A stretch of DNA of 5,010 bases from an uncultured Collinsella sp. (GCA_958448375.1 CAUDDU010000091.1:1-5010); one strand, 5' to 3'; positions 1 to 5,010 are shown, numbered from the stretch's first letter. Translations and numbers: made by a program. The notes: generated from the sequence alone by a model not told the origin.

Positions 1-365
<365 letters not shown>

Positions 366-404
366 GGAAGCTGAGACACTTAACTTCAGAGTCTCCTAAC
401 CAAG

Positions 405-437
405 GCGCCCGGCGAGCAGTTAATGCTCGCCGGGCGC
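405..437 (+). terminator. Terminator-like 14-bp perfect hairpin after the 6-phospho-beta-glucosidase gene
   Basis: Arms 405-418 (GCGCCCGGCGAGCA) and 424-437 are perfectly complementary around a 5-nt loop, GTTAA, starting 40 nt after the stop codon. The stem is very GC-rich, but the following bases (GTTCGCATC) give almost no U-tract. It is therefore a weak candidate for intrinsic termination on its own and may act as a 3'-end stabiliser or with Rho. A smaller stem (GAGAC 373-377 with GTCTC 391-395) lies just upstream. Confidence 0.55.
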
Positions 438-565
438 GTTCGCATCGGGATGCCCATCAAGGAAGTGGCGTTGCGCGCGTTCCTTCTGGTCCATGCGGCT
501 CAAAATCGCGGCGTGATGTGGACGGCTGGGGTCGAATTGGCAACATTTCGAGCCTGGCTTCGATA

Positions 566-594
566 TTGAGACTGGTTCTTTATTAAAATAGATT
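566..594 (+). promoter_or_regulatory. Putative sigma-70-type promoter for the LuxR-family gene
   Basis: TTGAGA (566-571, five of six matches to TTGACA) is followed after 17 bp by TAGATT (589-594, four of six to TATAAT), in an AT-rich patch that contrasts with its GC-rich surroundings. Initiation would be expected near 601. That would make the TTG at 604 nearly leaderless and favours one of the downstream starts. It is assigned from consensus matching only. Confidence 0.4.
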
Positions 595-633
595 TCCAGA
601 CAATTGAGCGGCCGGGGGTTAACCGTGAGGGGC

Positions 634-2169
634 ATGGGAGACACAACCGCATATTTGCGTCGGGGCATTCGGGAGATTATATGCCTGGCGCTGTTCTTCT
701 TCACGTTTTTGGCGTGCGAGTATCTCTTTGATGTGCGCATAGCCGAGTTCGTGCCATCGAGTGAGGTCGTCATCTACGAGAGCATCGTTGTCGGCGCGAG
801 CGTGATTGGCTTTTTCGTGCGCCCATTTCTGTACTATCGCCTTCCCCAGACGATCGATGCGACGAGCGATATTACAGGCGTGCTGTTGGTATCGGCGTTG
901 CTGCTGATGATTACGGCAGTGCGGTTTGAGGTAGTAATTGCCGGCGGCCTGGTGGCGTGCTGCGCCCTGGGCTATTGCGGATCGACCGCCCATGCCAATC
1001 TTGCGCGGCGTTTTGCGCAGACGCCCTGCCTGGCGCGCGCCGCCGCACTTTCCTATGCCATGGGCGTTCTGGTACAGGTGATCAACCACATGGTGATGCC
1101 TGTCGGTATTCCTCAGCAGGCTGTGCTGGTCGTCTGTGCGATCGCGCAGGTGGCGTTGCTCCACGGTGCCCGACGCGCCAAGCTGTGCGACGAGTCCGAC
1201 CCCAACTTTGAACCCAGTGCTGCCGGGCTTTCGGTAGATGCTCTGGAATATGGCGCCAAGTGGCATGACGATCCCGAGGCAAAGGCGGCATTCCGTCGCG
1301 CCGTAGTTCGCCTGACCGTGGCGACGGCGTATCTTTCCAGCGTATTCGCCGCTCTCAACGCGGGCTTCACGACCCTGCATGCTGTCGGAGCCGTCGATTT
1401 GGGCGATTGGCCGCGCCTGCTGCTTGTCGTGAGCTCGTTGGTCGCTGGCGCACTATTTGACCTGCACGGCCGCTCGTATATGAATATCGGCATGACATGT
1501 GCCGCCATACTGTCCACGCTTTCGTTCTTTGTGCTCATCGTCGATGGCAATGGCGGCAACGAGCTTGCTGCCACGATCATCTTTTATCTGGGCTCGGGCT
1601 TTTTCGTGGTGTTCTTTACCACAAAATATGCCGCCGTCTCGCTCTATGCGCGCTGGTCATATTTTTGGCCGTGCATGGGTCGCGTCGTCAACAACGTGTG
1701 CTCGATGTTCGTGACGGCGCCGGCAGTGGCGATTATCTCGAGTCAAAACGTGCTGGCGGCAGTCGGCGCGGCGCTCGTGATGTTTGTGGGTATTGCGATT
1801 ACGCTGCTGGGGCAGTTGGGGCAACGGGCCGATGATGTCGTGATGCAGGATGGCCTGTCGCTTGCTACCGACGATCTTGGTGGGGATCTTGCGCCCACAT
1901 GCTCCGACCCCGAGCCCGTGGAGGCAGCGGAGCTCACGTCCGATGAACGCCTCGATGCCTTCGTCGCCACCTTTGAGCTTACAGAGCGCGAGCGCGATAT
2001 TCTTGAGGCCTTGGTCGTTTCGGACCAGAGCGTTCAGGACATCGCCACAACGCTTTTCCTTTCGCGCTCCACGCTCTATCGTCACATTTCCTCGATCAAC
2101 AAAAAGACCGGCACCACCTCACGTGTGGCCCTTATCAACTTCTTCTGGTCCTGGACACCCAAGGACTAG
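634..2169 (+). CDS. Membrane-embedded LuxR-family transcriptional regulator (12-TM MFS-like sensor fused to C-terminal HTH)
   Basis: This is probably a one-component regulator that senses a signal through the membrane and binds DNA from its cytoplasmic tail. From ATG 634 it has 511 residues. About twelve hydrophobic helices can be drawn, six at residues 15-178 and six at 226-394. They are split by a polar loop (179-225), a 6+6 layout like the major facilitator fold. The loop between helices 8 and 9 contains GALFDLHGR, which resembles MFS motif A. An acidic linker (about 395-448) leads to a LuxR/GerE helix-turn-helix at 449-505, with LTERERDIL followed by the recognition segment FLSRSTLYRHISSINKKTG. 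The start is uncertain: TTG 604 lacks a ribosome site, GTG 625 has GGGGG upstream, and ATG 634 has GAGG close by. Hydrophobic residues begin well after all three, so the topology is unaffected. Such fusions are common in Coriobacteriia; the ligand and targets are unknown. It is transcribed alone. Confidence 0.88.
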   Translation: MGDTTAYLRRGIREIICLALFFFTFLACEYLFDVRIAEFVPSSEVVIYESIVVGASVIGFFVRPFLYYRLPQTIDATSDITGVLLVSALLLMITAVRFEVVIAGGLVACCALGYCGSTAHANLARRFAQTPCLARAAALSYAMGVLVQVINHMVMPVGIPQQAVLVVCAIAQVALLHGARRAKLCDESDPNFEPSAAGLSVDALEYGAKWHDDPEAKAAFRRAVVRLTVATAYLSSVFAALNAGFTTLHAVGAVDLGDWPRLLLVVSSLVAGALFDLHGRSYMNIGMTCAAILSTLSFFVLIVDGNGGNELAATIIFYLGSGFFVVFFTTKYAAVSLYARWSYFWPCMGRVVNNVCSMFVTAPAVAIISSQNVLAAVGAALVMFVGIAITLLGQLGQRADDVVMQDGLSLATDDLGGDLAPTCSDPEPVEAAELTSDERLDAFVATFELTERERDILEALVVSDQSVQDIATTLFLSRSTLYRHISSINKKTGTTSRVALINFFWSWTPKD

Positions 2170-2182
2170 CGTATGAGCCGCC

Positions 2183-2215
2183 GGCCAGTCCCTTACTCTA
2201 ACGGGGGATGTGGCC
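2183..2215 (+). terminator. Possible hairpin terminator between the LuxR-family gene and pyrE
   Basis: GGCCA (2183-2187) pairs with TGGCC (2211-2215). After a small internal loop, TCCC (2189-2192) pairs with GGGA (2205-2208). The following bases TTAAAG make a poor U-tract. It lies 13 nt after the LuxR-family stop and upstream of the probable pyrE start region. It could attenuate read-through into pyrE or be an incidental structure. Confidence 0.3.
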
Positions 2216-2226
2216 TTAAAGCGTAC

Positions 2227-2255
2227 CTGCATCGACGCCCTGCCTGCGCTAAACT
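2227..2255 (+). promoter_or_regulatory. Weak candidate promoter for pyrE
   Basis: TAAACT (2250-2255) fits a -10 element at four of six positions and would give a leader of about 28 nt. The hexamer 17 bp upstream, CTGCAT (2227-2232), is a poor -35 element. It is listed because pyrE follows a 120-bp gap and probably has its own start. Other placements are possible. Confidence 0.25.
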
Positions 2256-2277
2256 GGAGGGCACGTACGCGATTACG

Positions 2278-2284
2278 AGAGGAG
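2278..2284 (+). promoter_or_regulatory. Ribosome binding site deciding the pyrE start
   Basis: AGAGGAG lies 5 nt upstream of ATG 2290. This near-ideal Shine-Dalgarno site, together with conserved PyrE sequence starting just after that ATG, rules out the in-frame upstream ATG at 2173. Confidence 0.85.
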
Positions 2285-2289
2285 CCCGC

Positions 2290-2970
2290 ATGGAGGCTTA
2301 CAAGCAAGAGTTCATCAAGTTTATGGTCGAGTCCGACGTCCTTAAGTTCGGCAGCTTTACGCTCAAGAGCGGCCGTCAGTCCCCGTTCTTTATGAACGCC
2401 GGCGCTTACGTGACGGGCTACCAGCTCAAGAAGCTGGGCGAGTATTACGCCCAGGCCATCCACGATAACTTTGGCGACGACTTTGACGTGCTGTTTGGAC
2501 CGGCCTACAAGGGCATTCCCCTGGCCGTCGTGACCGCGATTGCCTACCACGAGCTGTACGGCAAGGAGGTCAAGTACTGCTGCGACCGCAAGGAGGCCAA
2601 GGACCACGGCGCCGACAAGGGCAACCTGCTGGGCTACGAGCCCCAGGATGGCGACCGCGTGGTCATGGTCGAGGACGTCACCACCAGCGGCAAGTCCATC
2701 GATGAGACCTATCCCAAGGTCAAGGCTGCTGCCGATGTCGAGATCAAGGGCCTCATCGTGTCTCTTAACCGCATGGAGGTCGGCAAGGGCGGCGTGACCA
2801 CCGCGCAGAAGGAGATCGAGGCCAAGTACGGTTTCCCCGTCGCGAGCATCGTTTCCATGGCCGAGGTCGTCGAGACCCTCTACAACCACGAGATCGACGG
2901 CAAGGTCGTCATCGATGACGAGCTTAAGACCGCCATCGACGCCTACTACGAGCAGTACGGAGTTCGTTAG
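2290..2970 (+). CDS. pyrE: Orotate phosphoribosyltransferase
   Basis: PyrE makes orotidine 5'-monophosphate and pyrophosphate from orotate and PRPP, the fifth step of de novo pyrimidine synthesis, in the cytoplasm, normally as a dimer. The protein has 226 residues, slightly longer than the roughly 213 of E. coli PyrE. Family motifs appear in order. LKFGSFTLKSGRQSPFF at 18-34 is the orotate-side N-terminal motif. FGPAYKGIPLA at 69-79 is a substrate-binding loop. DRKEAKDHG at 99-107 is the flexible catalytic loop with its Lys and His. VVMVEDVTTSGKS at 124-136 is the type I phosphoribosyltransferase PRPP-binding motif, with adjacent Glu-Asp. No catalytic residue appears missing. Other pyr genes are not beside it: the upstream gene is an unrelated membrane regulator and the downstream gene is convergent, so it is probably monocistronic. 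No obvious PyrR-type attenuator is seen in its 120-bp upstream gap. Confidence 0.97.
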   Translation: MEAYKQEFIKFMVESDVLKFGSFTLKSGRQSPFFMNAGAYVTGYQLKKLGEYYAQAIHDNFGDDFDVLFGPAYKGIPLAVVTAIAYHELYGKEVKYCCDRKEAKDHGADKGNLLGYEPQDGDRVVMVEDVTTSGKSIDETYPKVKAAADVEIKGLIVSLNRMEVGKGGVTTAQKEIEAKYGFPVASIVSMAEVVETLYNHEIDGKVVIDDELKTAIDAYYEQYGVR

Positions 2971-2997
2971 TTACGGCGTTTTACCAAACGCCGTAAC
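2970..2997 (+). terminator. 12-bp perfect hairpin starting at the last base of the pyrE stop codon
   Basis: Arm 2970-2981 (GTTACGGCGTTT) pairs perfectly with 2986-2997 around a TACC loop. The first pair uses the final G of the TAG stop. CGGCCG follows instead of a U-tract. It is more likely a 3'-end stabilising or pausing hairpin ahead of the true terminator at 3040-3081 than a terminator itself. Confidence 0.5.
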
Positions 2998-3010
2998 CGG
3001 CCGACGCTGC

Positions 3011-3110
3011 GCGCCGCCCAGGGCGACAATTTGTCATTCAAAAGGCGAGGCATGACCAGAAGGTCAATGCCTCGCCTTTTTCATGCCAACTTGTTCGCCC
3101 TGGACGGCGC
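3011..3110. repeat. Long imperfect palindrome (~100 bp) enclosing the pyrE terminator
   Basis: The left arm, about 3011-3057, matches the reverse complement of about 3062-3110 with only a handful of mismatches and two single-base indels. The outer part GCGCCGCCCAGGGCGA (3011-3026) pairs with 3095-3110 with one mismatch. The middle CAATTTGTCATTC (3027-3039) pairs imperfectly. The inner AAAGGCGAGGCAT (3041-3053) is perfect with 3067-3079. The loop is AGAA (3058-3061). It is far longer than a terminator needs and fills much of the gap between two convergent genes. It could be a MITE- or REP-like palindromic element recruited as a bidirectional terminator. Confidence 0.7.
3040..3081 (+). terminator. 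Intrinsic terminator for pyrE, probably bidirectional
   Basis: AAAAGGCGAGGCAT (3040-3053) pairs with ATGCCTCGCCTTTT (3067-3080). An inner GACC/GGTC stem (3054-3057 with 3062-3065) lies beyond a single bulged A, capped by AGAA. The plus-strand transcript ends in a run of five Us (3077-3081). On the minus strand the same stem ends in UUUUG, so it can also serve the convergent SIS-domain gene. Confidence 0.85.
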
Positions 3111-3186
3111 TCGCTGTCCGTCCTCTACCTGCGGCGTTGCCTTGCTCCGAATGCGGCAAGTAGTCATTGGGGATGTTTTTAAATAG

Positions 3187-3750
3187 CTACTTGAGCCCGG
3201 GGAGGCGGGTGTAGGGGAATGAGCGCTCTAGGAATTCGGAGCAGCGGGCGTAGTCTTTGGCGAAGTAGTTGCTGTAAAGCGAATCGAGCACGTATTGCAC
3301 GGCGATGTGGCTCGCGAACTGCGTGATGCGATGCGTCATGCTCTCGTGGTCGCTCACCGTGAGATAGGCGGCAAAGCCGGGGTGAATGCGAGCGCAATAA
3401 GGCGTGCCGATGACGATGACCGGGACATGCCGACTGCTGAGGATCGGCAAGATGCCCTTGAGGTTGGGGGCAAGGCCGCTGTAGGAGATGACGATTGCCG
3501 CATAGTCGGGACCCGAGGCGAGCGCCGTTCGCACCTGGGCCTCGACACCGTCGTGGCACGTCGCGCTTTTACCGGCGGAGAGCAGGCGATCGCGGAACAT
3601 TCCCGCTGGATAGAGGTTGTGCGAGCCCGTGTAGATGTCGACCTGTCGGGCGTTCGCGATAAGCTTGGCGGCGTGGTCAAGCTGCGTGGGATCGAGCAGC
3701 TCCTGCGTTTCGGCCAGCGTGGTCTGGTAGAGCCCTTCCATGTGCTCCAT
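3187..3750 (-). CDS. SIS-domain protein, RpiR/MurR-like but lacking the N-terminal HTH
   Basis: The SIS fold binds phosphosugars or their amino-sugar relatives. In RpiR/MurR regulators it is the effector-sensing half. The 187-residue protein starts with TTLAETQELLDPTQLDHAAKLI (given here as its helical linker, residues 10-31), the segment that normally joins the HTH to the SIS domain. The SIS core follows: IYTGSHN (39-45, sugar-phosphate loop), a second strand with ISYSGLAPN (88-96), VPVIVIGT (109-116) and a C-terminal helix with ASHIAVQYVLDSLY (146-159). Full-length RpiR proteins have about 280 residues, so roughly 80-90 N-terminal residues are absent. An in-frame TGA at 3769-3771 blocks extension, and no HTH-like sequence is seen in the other minus-strand frames up to the crr start. 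Alternative start: ATG at 3739-3741. It is divergent from crr. It may be a remnant regulator, a DNA-free modulator or a phosphosugar-binding enzyme. Confidence 0.72.
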   Translation of the reverse strand: MEHMEGLYQTTLAETQELLDPTQLDHAAKLIANARQVDIYTGSHNLYPAGMFRDRLLSAGKSATCHDGVEAQVRTALASGPDYAAIVISYSGLAPNLKGILPILSSRHVPVIVIGTPYCARIHPGFAAYLTVSDHESMTHRITQFASHIAVQYVLDSLYSNYFAKDYARCSEFLERSFPYTRLPGLK

Positions 3751-3830
3751 AACCTGCGCAGGCGATACTCAGCTTATCGACCCGCGATGCAAAGGAGATA
3801 CTCATCCCACGAGTACTACCGGGAAGGGCT

Positions 3831-3841
3831 CTCGATTCGAG
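3831..3841. promoter_or_regulatory. Small perfect palindrome just upstream of the crr promoter
   Basis: CTCGA-T-TCGAG (3831-3841) is a perfect 5-bp-arm inverted repeat. It ends 8 bp before the crr -35 box, in the divergent gap. Its position suits an operator, but short palindromes also occur by chance. Confidence 0.25.
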
Positions 3842-3849
3842 CTCTTACC

Positions 3850-3878
3850 TTAGCAATTTGGCCATTTGGCACTATAAT
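3850..3878 (+). promoter_or_regulatory. Sigma-70-type promoter of crr
   Basis: A perfect TATAAT (3873-3878) stands 17 bp after TTAGCA (3850-3855, four of six to TTGACA). The start of transcription would be near 3885, giving a leader of about 43 nt. This is the best promoter match in the window. No equally convincing promoter is seen on the minus strand for the divergent SIS-domain gene. Confidence 0.7.
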
Positions 3879-3912
3879 CACCATAGGCATGCGCATAACG
3901 TTGCGCTTAATC

Positions 3913-3920
3913 AAGAGGAG
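3913..3920 (+). promoter_or_regulatory. Ribosome binding site of crr
   Basis: AAGAGGAG lies 7 nt before ATG 3928. It fixes the start, with MGLFDMF following as in other Crr proteins, and excludes the long in-frame upstream extension. Confidence 0.85.
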
Positions 3921-3927
3921 AAAACGT

Positions 3928-4464
3928 ATGGGTCTGTTTGACATGTTCAAGAAGAAGGCTGAGCCCGCGGCTGCCGCTGCTCCTGCCTCCATCTCTACTT
4001 CTGCCGGCGCCGACGTGCTGTGCTCGCCCGTCAAGGGCAAGGTCATCAAGATGGCCGACGTGCCCGATCCCGTCTTTAGCGGCGAGGTGCTGGGCAAGGG
4101 CTGTGCCGTGTGGCCCGAGGACGATCTGGTCTACGCTCCCTGCGACGGCAAGGTGACCGTCACCATGGGTCACGCCGTGGGCCTGCAGTCCGATAGCGGC
4201 ATCGAGGTTTTGGTGCACGTTGGCGTCGATACCGTCAACATGAACGGCGACGGCTTCGAGGGCTTCGTCAAGGCTGACGATGTCGTTAAGGCTGGCCAGC
4301 CCATGCTCAAGATCGACCGCGCCAAGATCGCCGCTGCCGGCTATAAGGACTGCGTCGTCGTGGCTGTGTCCAACACCGCCGAGTTCGCCGACGTCGAGCT
4401 CGCCGTCGAGGCCGAGTCTGCCGTCGCTGCTGGTGACGCCATCGTTAAGGTCGTTCGCAAGTAA
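3928..4464 (+). CDS. crr: Free-standing glucose-type PTS phosphocarrier IIA (IIA-Glc, Crr)
   Basis: IIA-Glc accepts a phosphate from HPr on a histidine and passes it to the IIB domain of glucose-family permeases. In enteric bacteria it also regulates other carbon uptake; that second role is not assumed here. The 178-residue protein begins MGLFDMFKKK, much like the amphipathic membrane-binding N-terminus of E. coli Crr. An alanine/serine-rich linker (11-28) and the IIA domain (about 29-178) follow. The motif LVHVGVDTV holds the phosphorylated His97 (E. coli His90). MGHAVGLQSDSG holds the second active-site His82 (E. coli His75), with the same 15-residue spacing. SPVKGKVIKMADVPDPVFS and YAPCDGKVTV are further family signatures. 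It is monocistronic, with its own promoter and terminator. No IIB/IIC gene is adjacent, so it must serve permeases elsewhere that lack their own IIA. A SIS-domain gene is divergent. Confidence 0.94.
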   Translation: MGLFDMFKKKAEPAAAAAPASISTSAGADVLCSPVKGKVIKMADVPDPVFSGEVLGKGCAVWPEDDLVYAPCDGKVTVTMGHAVGLQSDSGIEVLVHVGVDTVNMNGDGFEGFVKADDVVKAGQPMLKIDRAKIAAAGYKDCVVVAVSNTAEFADVELAVEAESAVAAGDAIVKVVRK

Positions 4465-4488
4465 GCCGCGGCAACATAAGGGTGTTTT

Positions 4489-4520
4489 GGGGTGGTCGGG
4501 TTATCCGGCCGCCCTTTTTT
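4489..4520 (+). terminator. Intrinsic terminator of crr
   Basis: GGGTGGTCGG (4490-4499) pairs with CCGGCCGCCC (4505-4514), eight Watson-Crick and two G-U pairs, with a GTTAT loop. Six Ts follow at 4515-4520. It lies 25 nt after the crr stop, a textbook Rho-independent terminator. Confidence 0.92.
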
Positions 4521-4551
4521 AATGGACTGAACATTGTCAAGTTGCAAAGCG

Positions 4552-4588
4552 GCCCTGCCTCTCGCGGGGCTACCGCGGGAAGCAGGGC
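4552..4588. repeat. Strong GC-rich hairpin without U-tract in the crr / ATP-binding gene gap
   Basis: Outer arms GCCCTGC (4552-4558) and GCAGGGC (4582-4588) pair perfectly. After one mismatch, TCTCGCGG (4560-4567) pairs with CCGCGGGA (4573-4580), including one G-U, with a GGCTA loop. No T-run follows on either strand (GCATC / GCTTT), so it is not a simple second terminator. The rest of 4521-4737 holds no supported gene. Confidence 0.5.
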
Positions 4589-4626
4589 GCATCTATCTTC
4601 AACCGACATGGCGATGCTTGAGGGGG

Positions 4627-4755
4627 AATCCGGATTAGTTCGGATAAATCTGACAATGCGTATCCGCGCCCTGAGCTGCGATTCCTTTCTTCATATGGTC
4701 TGAAAATGCAGCGAATGGCCGTCTAGCTCGGATAAATTCAAAGCGAGTATCCGAG
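4627..4755. repeat. Repeated CGGATA...TATCCG hairpin elements, 88 bp apart
   Basis: Copy 1 (4641-4666) and copy 2 (4729-4753) both open with CGGATAAAT, close with GTATCCG and are 26 and 25 nt long. Copy 2 extends to an 8-bp stem, CTCGGATA/TATCCGAG (4727-4734 with 4748-4755), and covers the stop codon of the minus-strand gene. A 10-bp palindrome AATCCGGATT (4627-4636) lies next to copy 1. Similarity continues a few bases to the left of both copies (TAG preceding the TCGGATA core). Confidence 0.5.
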
Positions 4756-5010
4756 GGCCCATCCCTTGTTCTCGCCCTTGGGCTCGTAATGGATAACGCG
4801 GTCCTTTCGCAGCTTGCTGAGGAGGTTTTTGACCTTGTTCCGTCTCTGCTCATCGTTCAGCTCCGATGAGAGCGAGGGAAAAACGACTGCGTCGATGGTG
4901 GAACGGTCCGCGTGCCCGTGTTTCTTCAGATAGTCGGTGATGAGGGCGCAGCAGTACTCGTCGGACTGCCCGCGGGCTTTAATGTATTCCGCGCGCGTGC
5001 CGGTTGCCTC
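4738..5010 (-). CDS. C-terminal winged-helix part of a probable AlbA_2/Schlafen-type ATP-binding regulator (5' end outside window)
   Basis: Ninety residues are visible, open from the window edge at 5010 to a TGA at 4738-4740. The segment EYIKARGQSDEYCCALITDYLKKHG, in three pieces EYIKARG, DEYCCALITDYL and KKHGHADRSTIDAVVFPSL, is followed by LNDEQRRNKVKNLLSKLRKD and a short basic-aromatic end, IHYEPKGENKGWALGYSL. The order helix, helix, LNDEQ..NKVKNLL helix, then a beta-wing ending in W.L resembles the C-terminal winged helix of AlbA_2 (Schlafen-fold) proteins. Those are often annotated as ATP-binding or putative DNA-binding proteins and are common in gut Actinobacteria and Firmicutes. The AlbA_2 and any ATPase part would lie upstream, beyond 5010, so the assignment rests on the tail alone. 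It is convergent with crr. Role unknown; such proteins are thought to be regulators, sometimes in accessory DNA. Confidence 0.58.
   Translation of the reverse strand, partial: EATGTRAEYIKARGQSDEYCCALITDYLKKHGHADRSTIDAVVFPSLSSELNDEQRRNKVKNLLSKLRKDRVIHYEPKGENKGWALGYSL

Noticed and set aside
423..569. Plus-strand 48-codon open frame between the hairpin and the LuxR promoter
   Set aside because: The start lies inside the hairpin, no ribosome binding site precedes it, and the product resembles nothing recognisable.
420..773. Minus-strand open frame of 117 codons overlapping the start of the LuxR-family gene
   Set aside because: Over half is antisense to the better-supported membrane protein gene and its stop falls within the 405-437 hairpin. 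No ribosome site is seen. Its last ~25 codons look protein-like (DQKERAQRHFLDGHPD), so a decayed gene fragment cannot be fully excluded.
619..1380. Minus-strand open frame of 253 codons inside the LuxR-family gene
   Set aside because: It is an antisense shadow of a GC-rich gene. The protein is low-complexity in Arg, His and Gln, with no domain signal.
2173..2289. In-frame 39-residue N-terminal extension of pyrE from ATG 2173
   Set aside because: The sequence has no PyrE similarity, ATG 2173 has no good ribosome site and sits 4 nt after the previous stop, while ATG 2290 has AGAGGAG at ideal spacing and starts the conserved protein.
2119..2889. Minus-strand open frame of 256 codons opposite pyrE
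   Set aside because: It mirrors the pyrE codon pattern (Leu/Val/Gly/Asp-rich antisense translation) and overlaps a certain gene end to end.
3751..3804. Possible frameshifted N-terminal extension of the SIS-domain protein from a minus-strand ATG at 3802-3804
   Set aside because: The short peptide in that frame (MSISFASRVDKL...) does not resemble an RpiR HTH and is much too short to supply one, so a simple frameshift does not explain the missing domain.
3295..3927. Long plus-strand open frame running into crr
   Set aside because: It is antisense to the SIS-domain gene for most of its length. The crr promoter and ribosome site lie just before ATG 3928, and homology to Crr begins there.

Overview
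The window looks like a chromosomal segment from a high-GC, host-associated actinobacterium of the class Coriobacteriia, most likely Collinsella or a close relative. This rests on inference. The coding regions use G/C-ending codons. One gene encodes a twelve-helix membrane protein fused to a LuxR-type DNA-binding domain, an architecture that is frequent in Coriobacteriia. The neighbours are fermentative sugar genes (phospho-beta-glucosidase, PTS IIA). No search was run to confirm the taxon.

Layout. Positions 1-365 (+) hold the C-terminal quarter of a family 1 6-phospho-beta-glucosidase. A strong hairpin and a promoter-like region follow. Positions 634-2169 (+) encode a membrane-embedded LuxR-family regulator with an MFS-like sensor half. 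Positions 2290-2970 (+) encode orotate phosphoribosyltransferase (pyrE), preceded by an excellent ribosome binding site. Positions 2971-3186 are a structured convergent intergenic region. It holds a hairpin abutting the pyrE stop and an intrinsic terminator that is the core of a roughly 100-bp imperfect palindrome. Positions 3187-3750 (-) encode a SIS-domain protein that looks like an RpiR/MurR-family regulator without its N-terminal helix-turn-helix. Divergent from it, positions 3928-4464 (+) encode a free-standing glucose-type PTS IIA protein (Crr), with a clear promoter, ribosome binding site and terminator. Positions 4521-4737 are non-coding, with a GC-rich hairpin and repeated CGGATA/TATCCG elements. 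Positions 4738-5010 (-) hold the C-terminal end of a protein resembling the winged-helix tail of AlbA_2/Schlafen-type ATP-binding regulators.

How the genes relate. Three loci point to phosphotransferase-dependent sugar use: a hydrolase for PTS-imported beta-glucosides, the IIA phosphocarrier, and a sugar-phosphate-binding SIS protein beside that IIA gene. pyrE is a housekeeping pyrimidine gene that appears to have its own transcription unit. The LuxR-family protein is an orphan sensor-regulator whose ligand cannot be read from sequence. It could act on the upstream beta-glucoside locus or on itself.

No clearly new multi-gene system is visible. The items most worth checking are the HTH-less SIS protein divergent from crr, the long palindrome downstream of pyrE, the repeated CGGATA hairpins at the 3' end of the last gene, and the membrane LuxR fusion.
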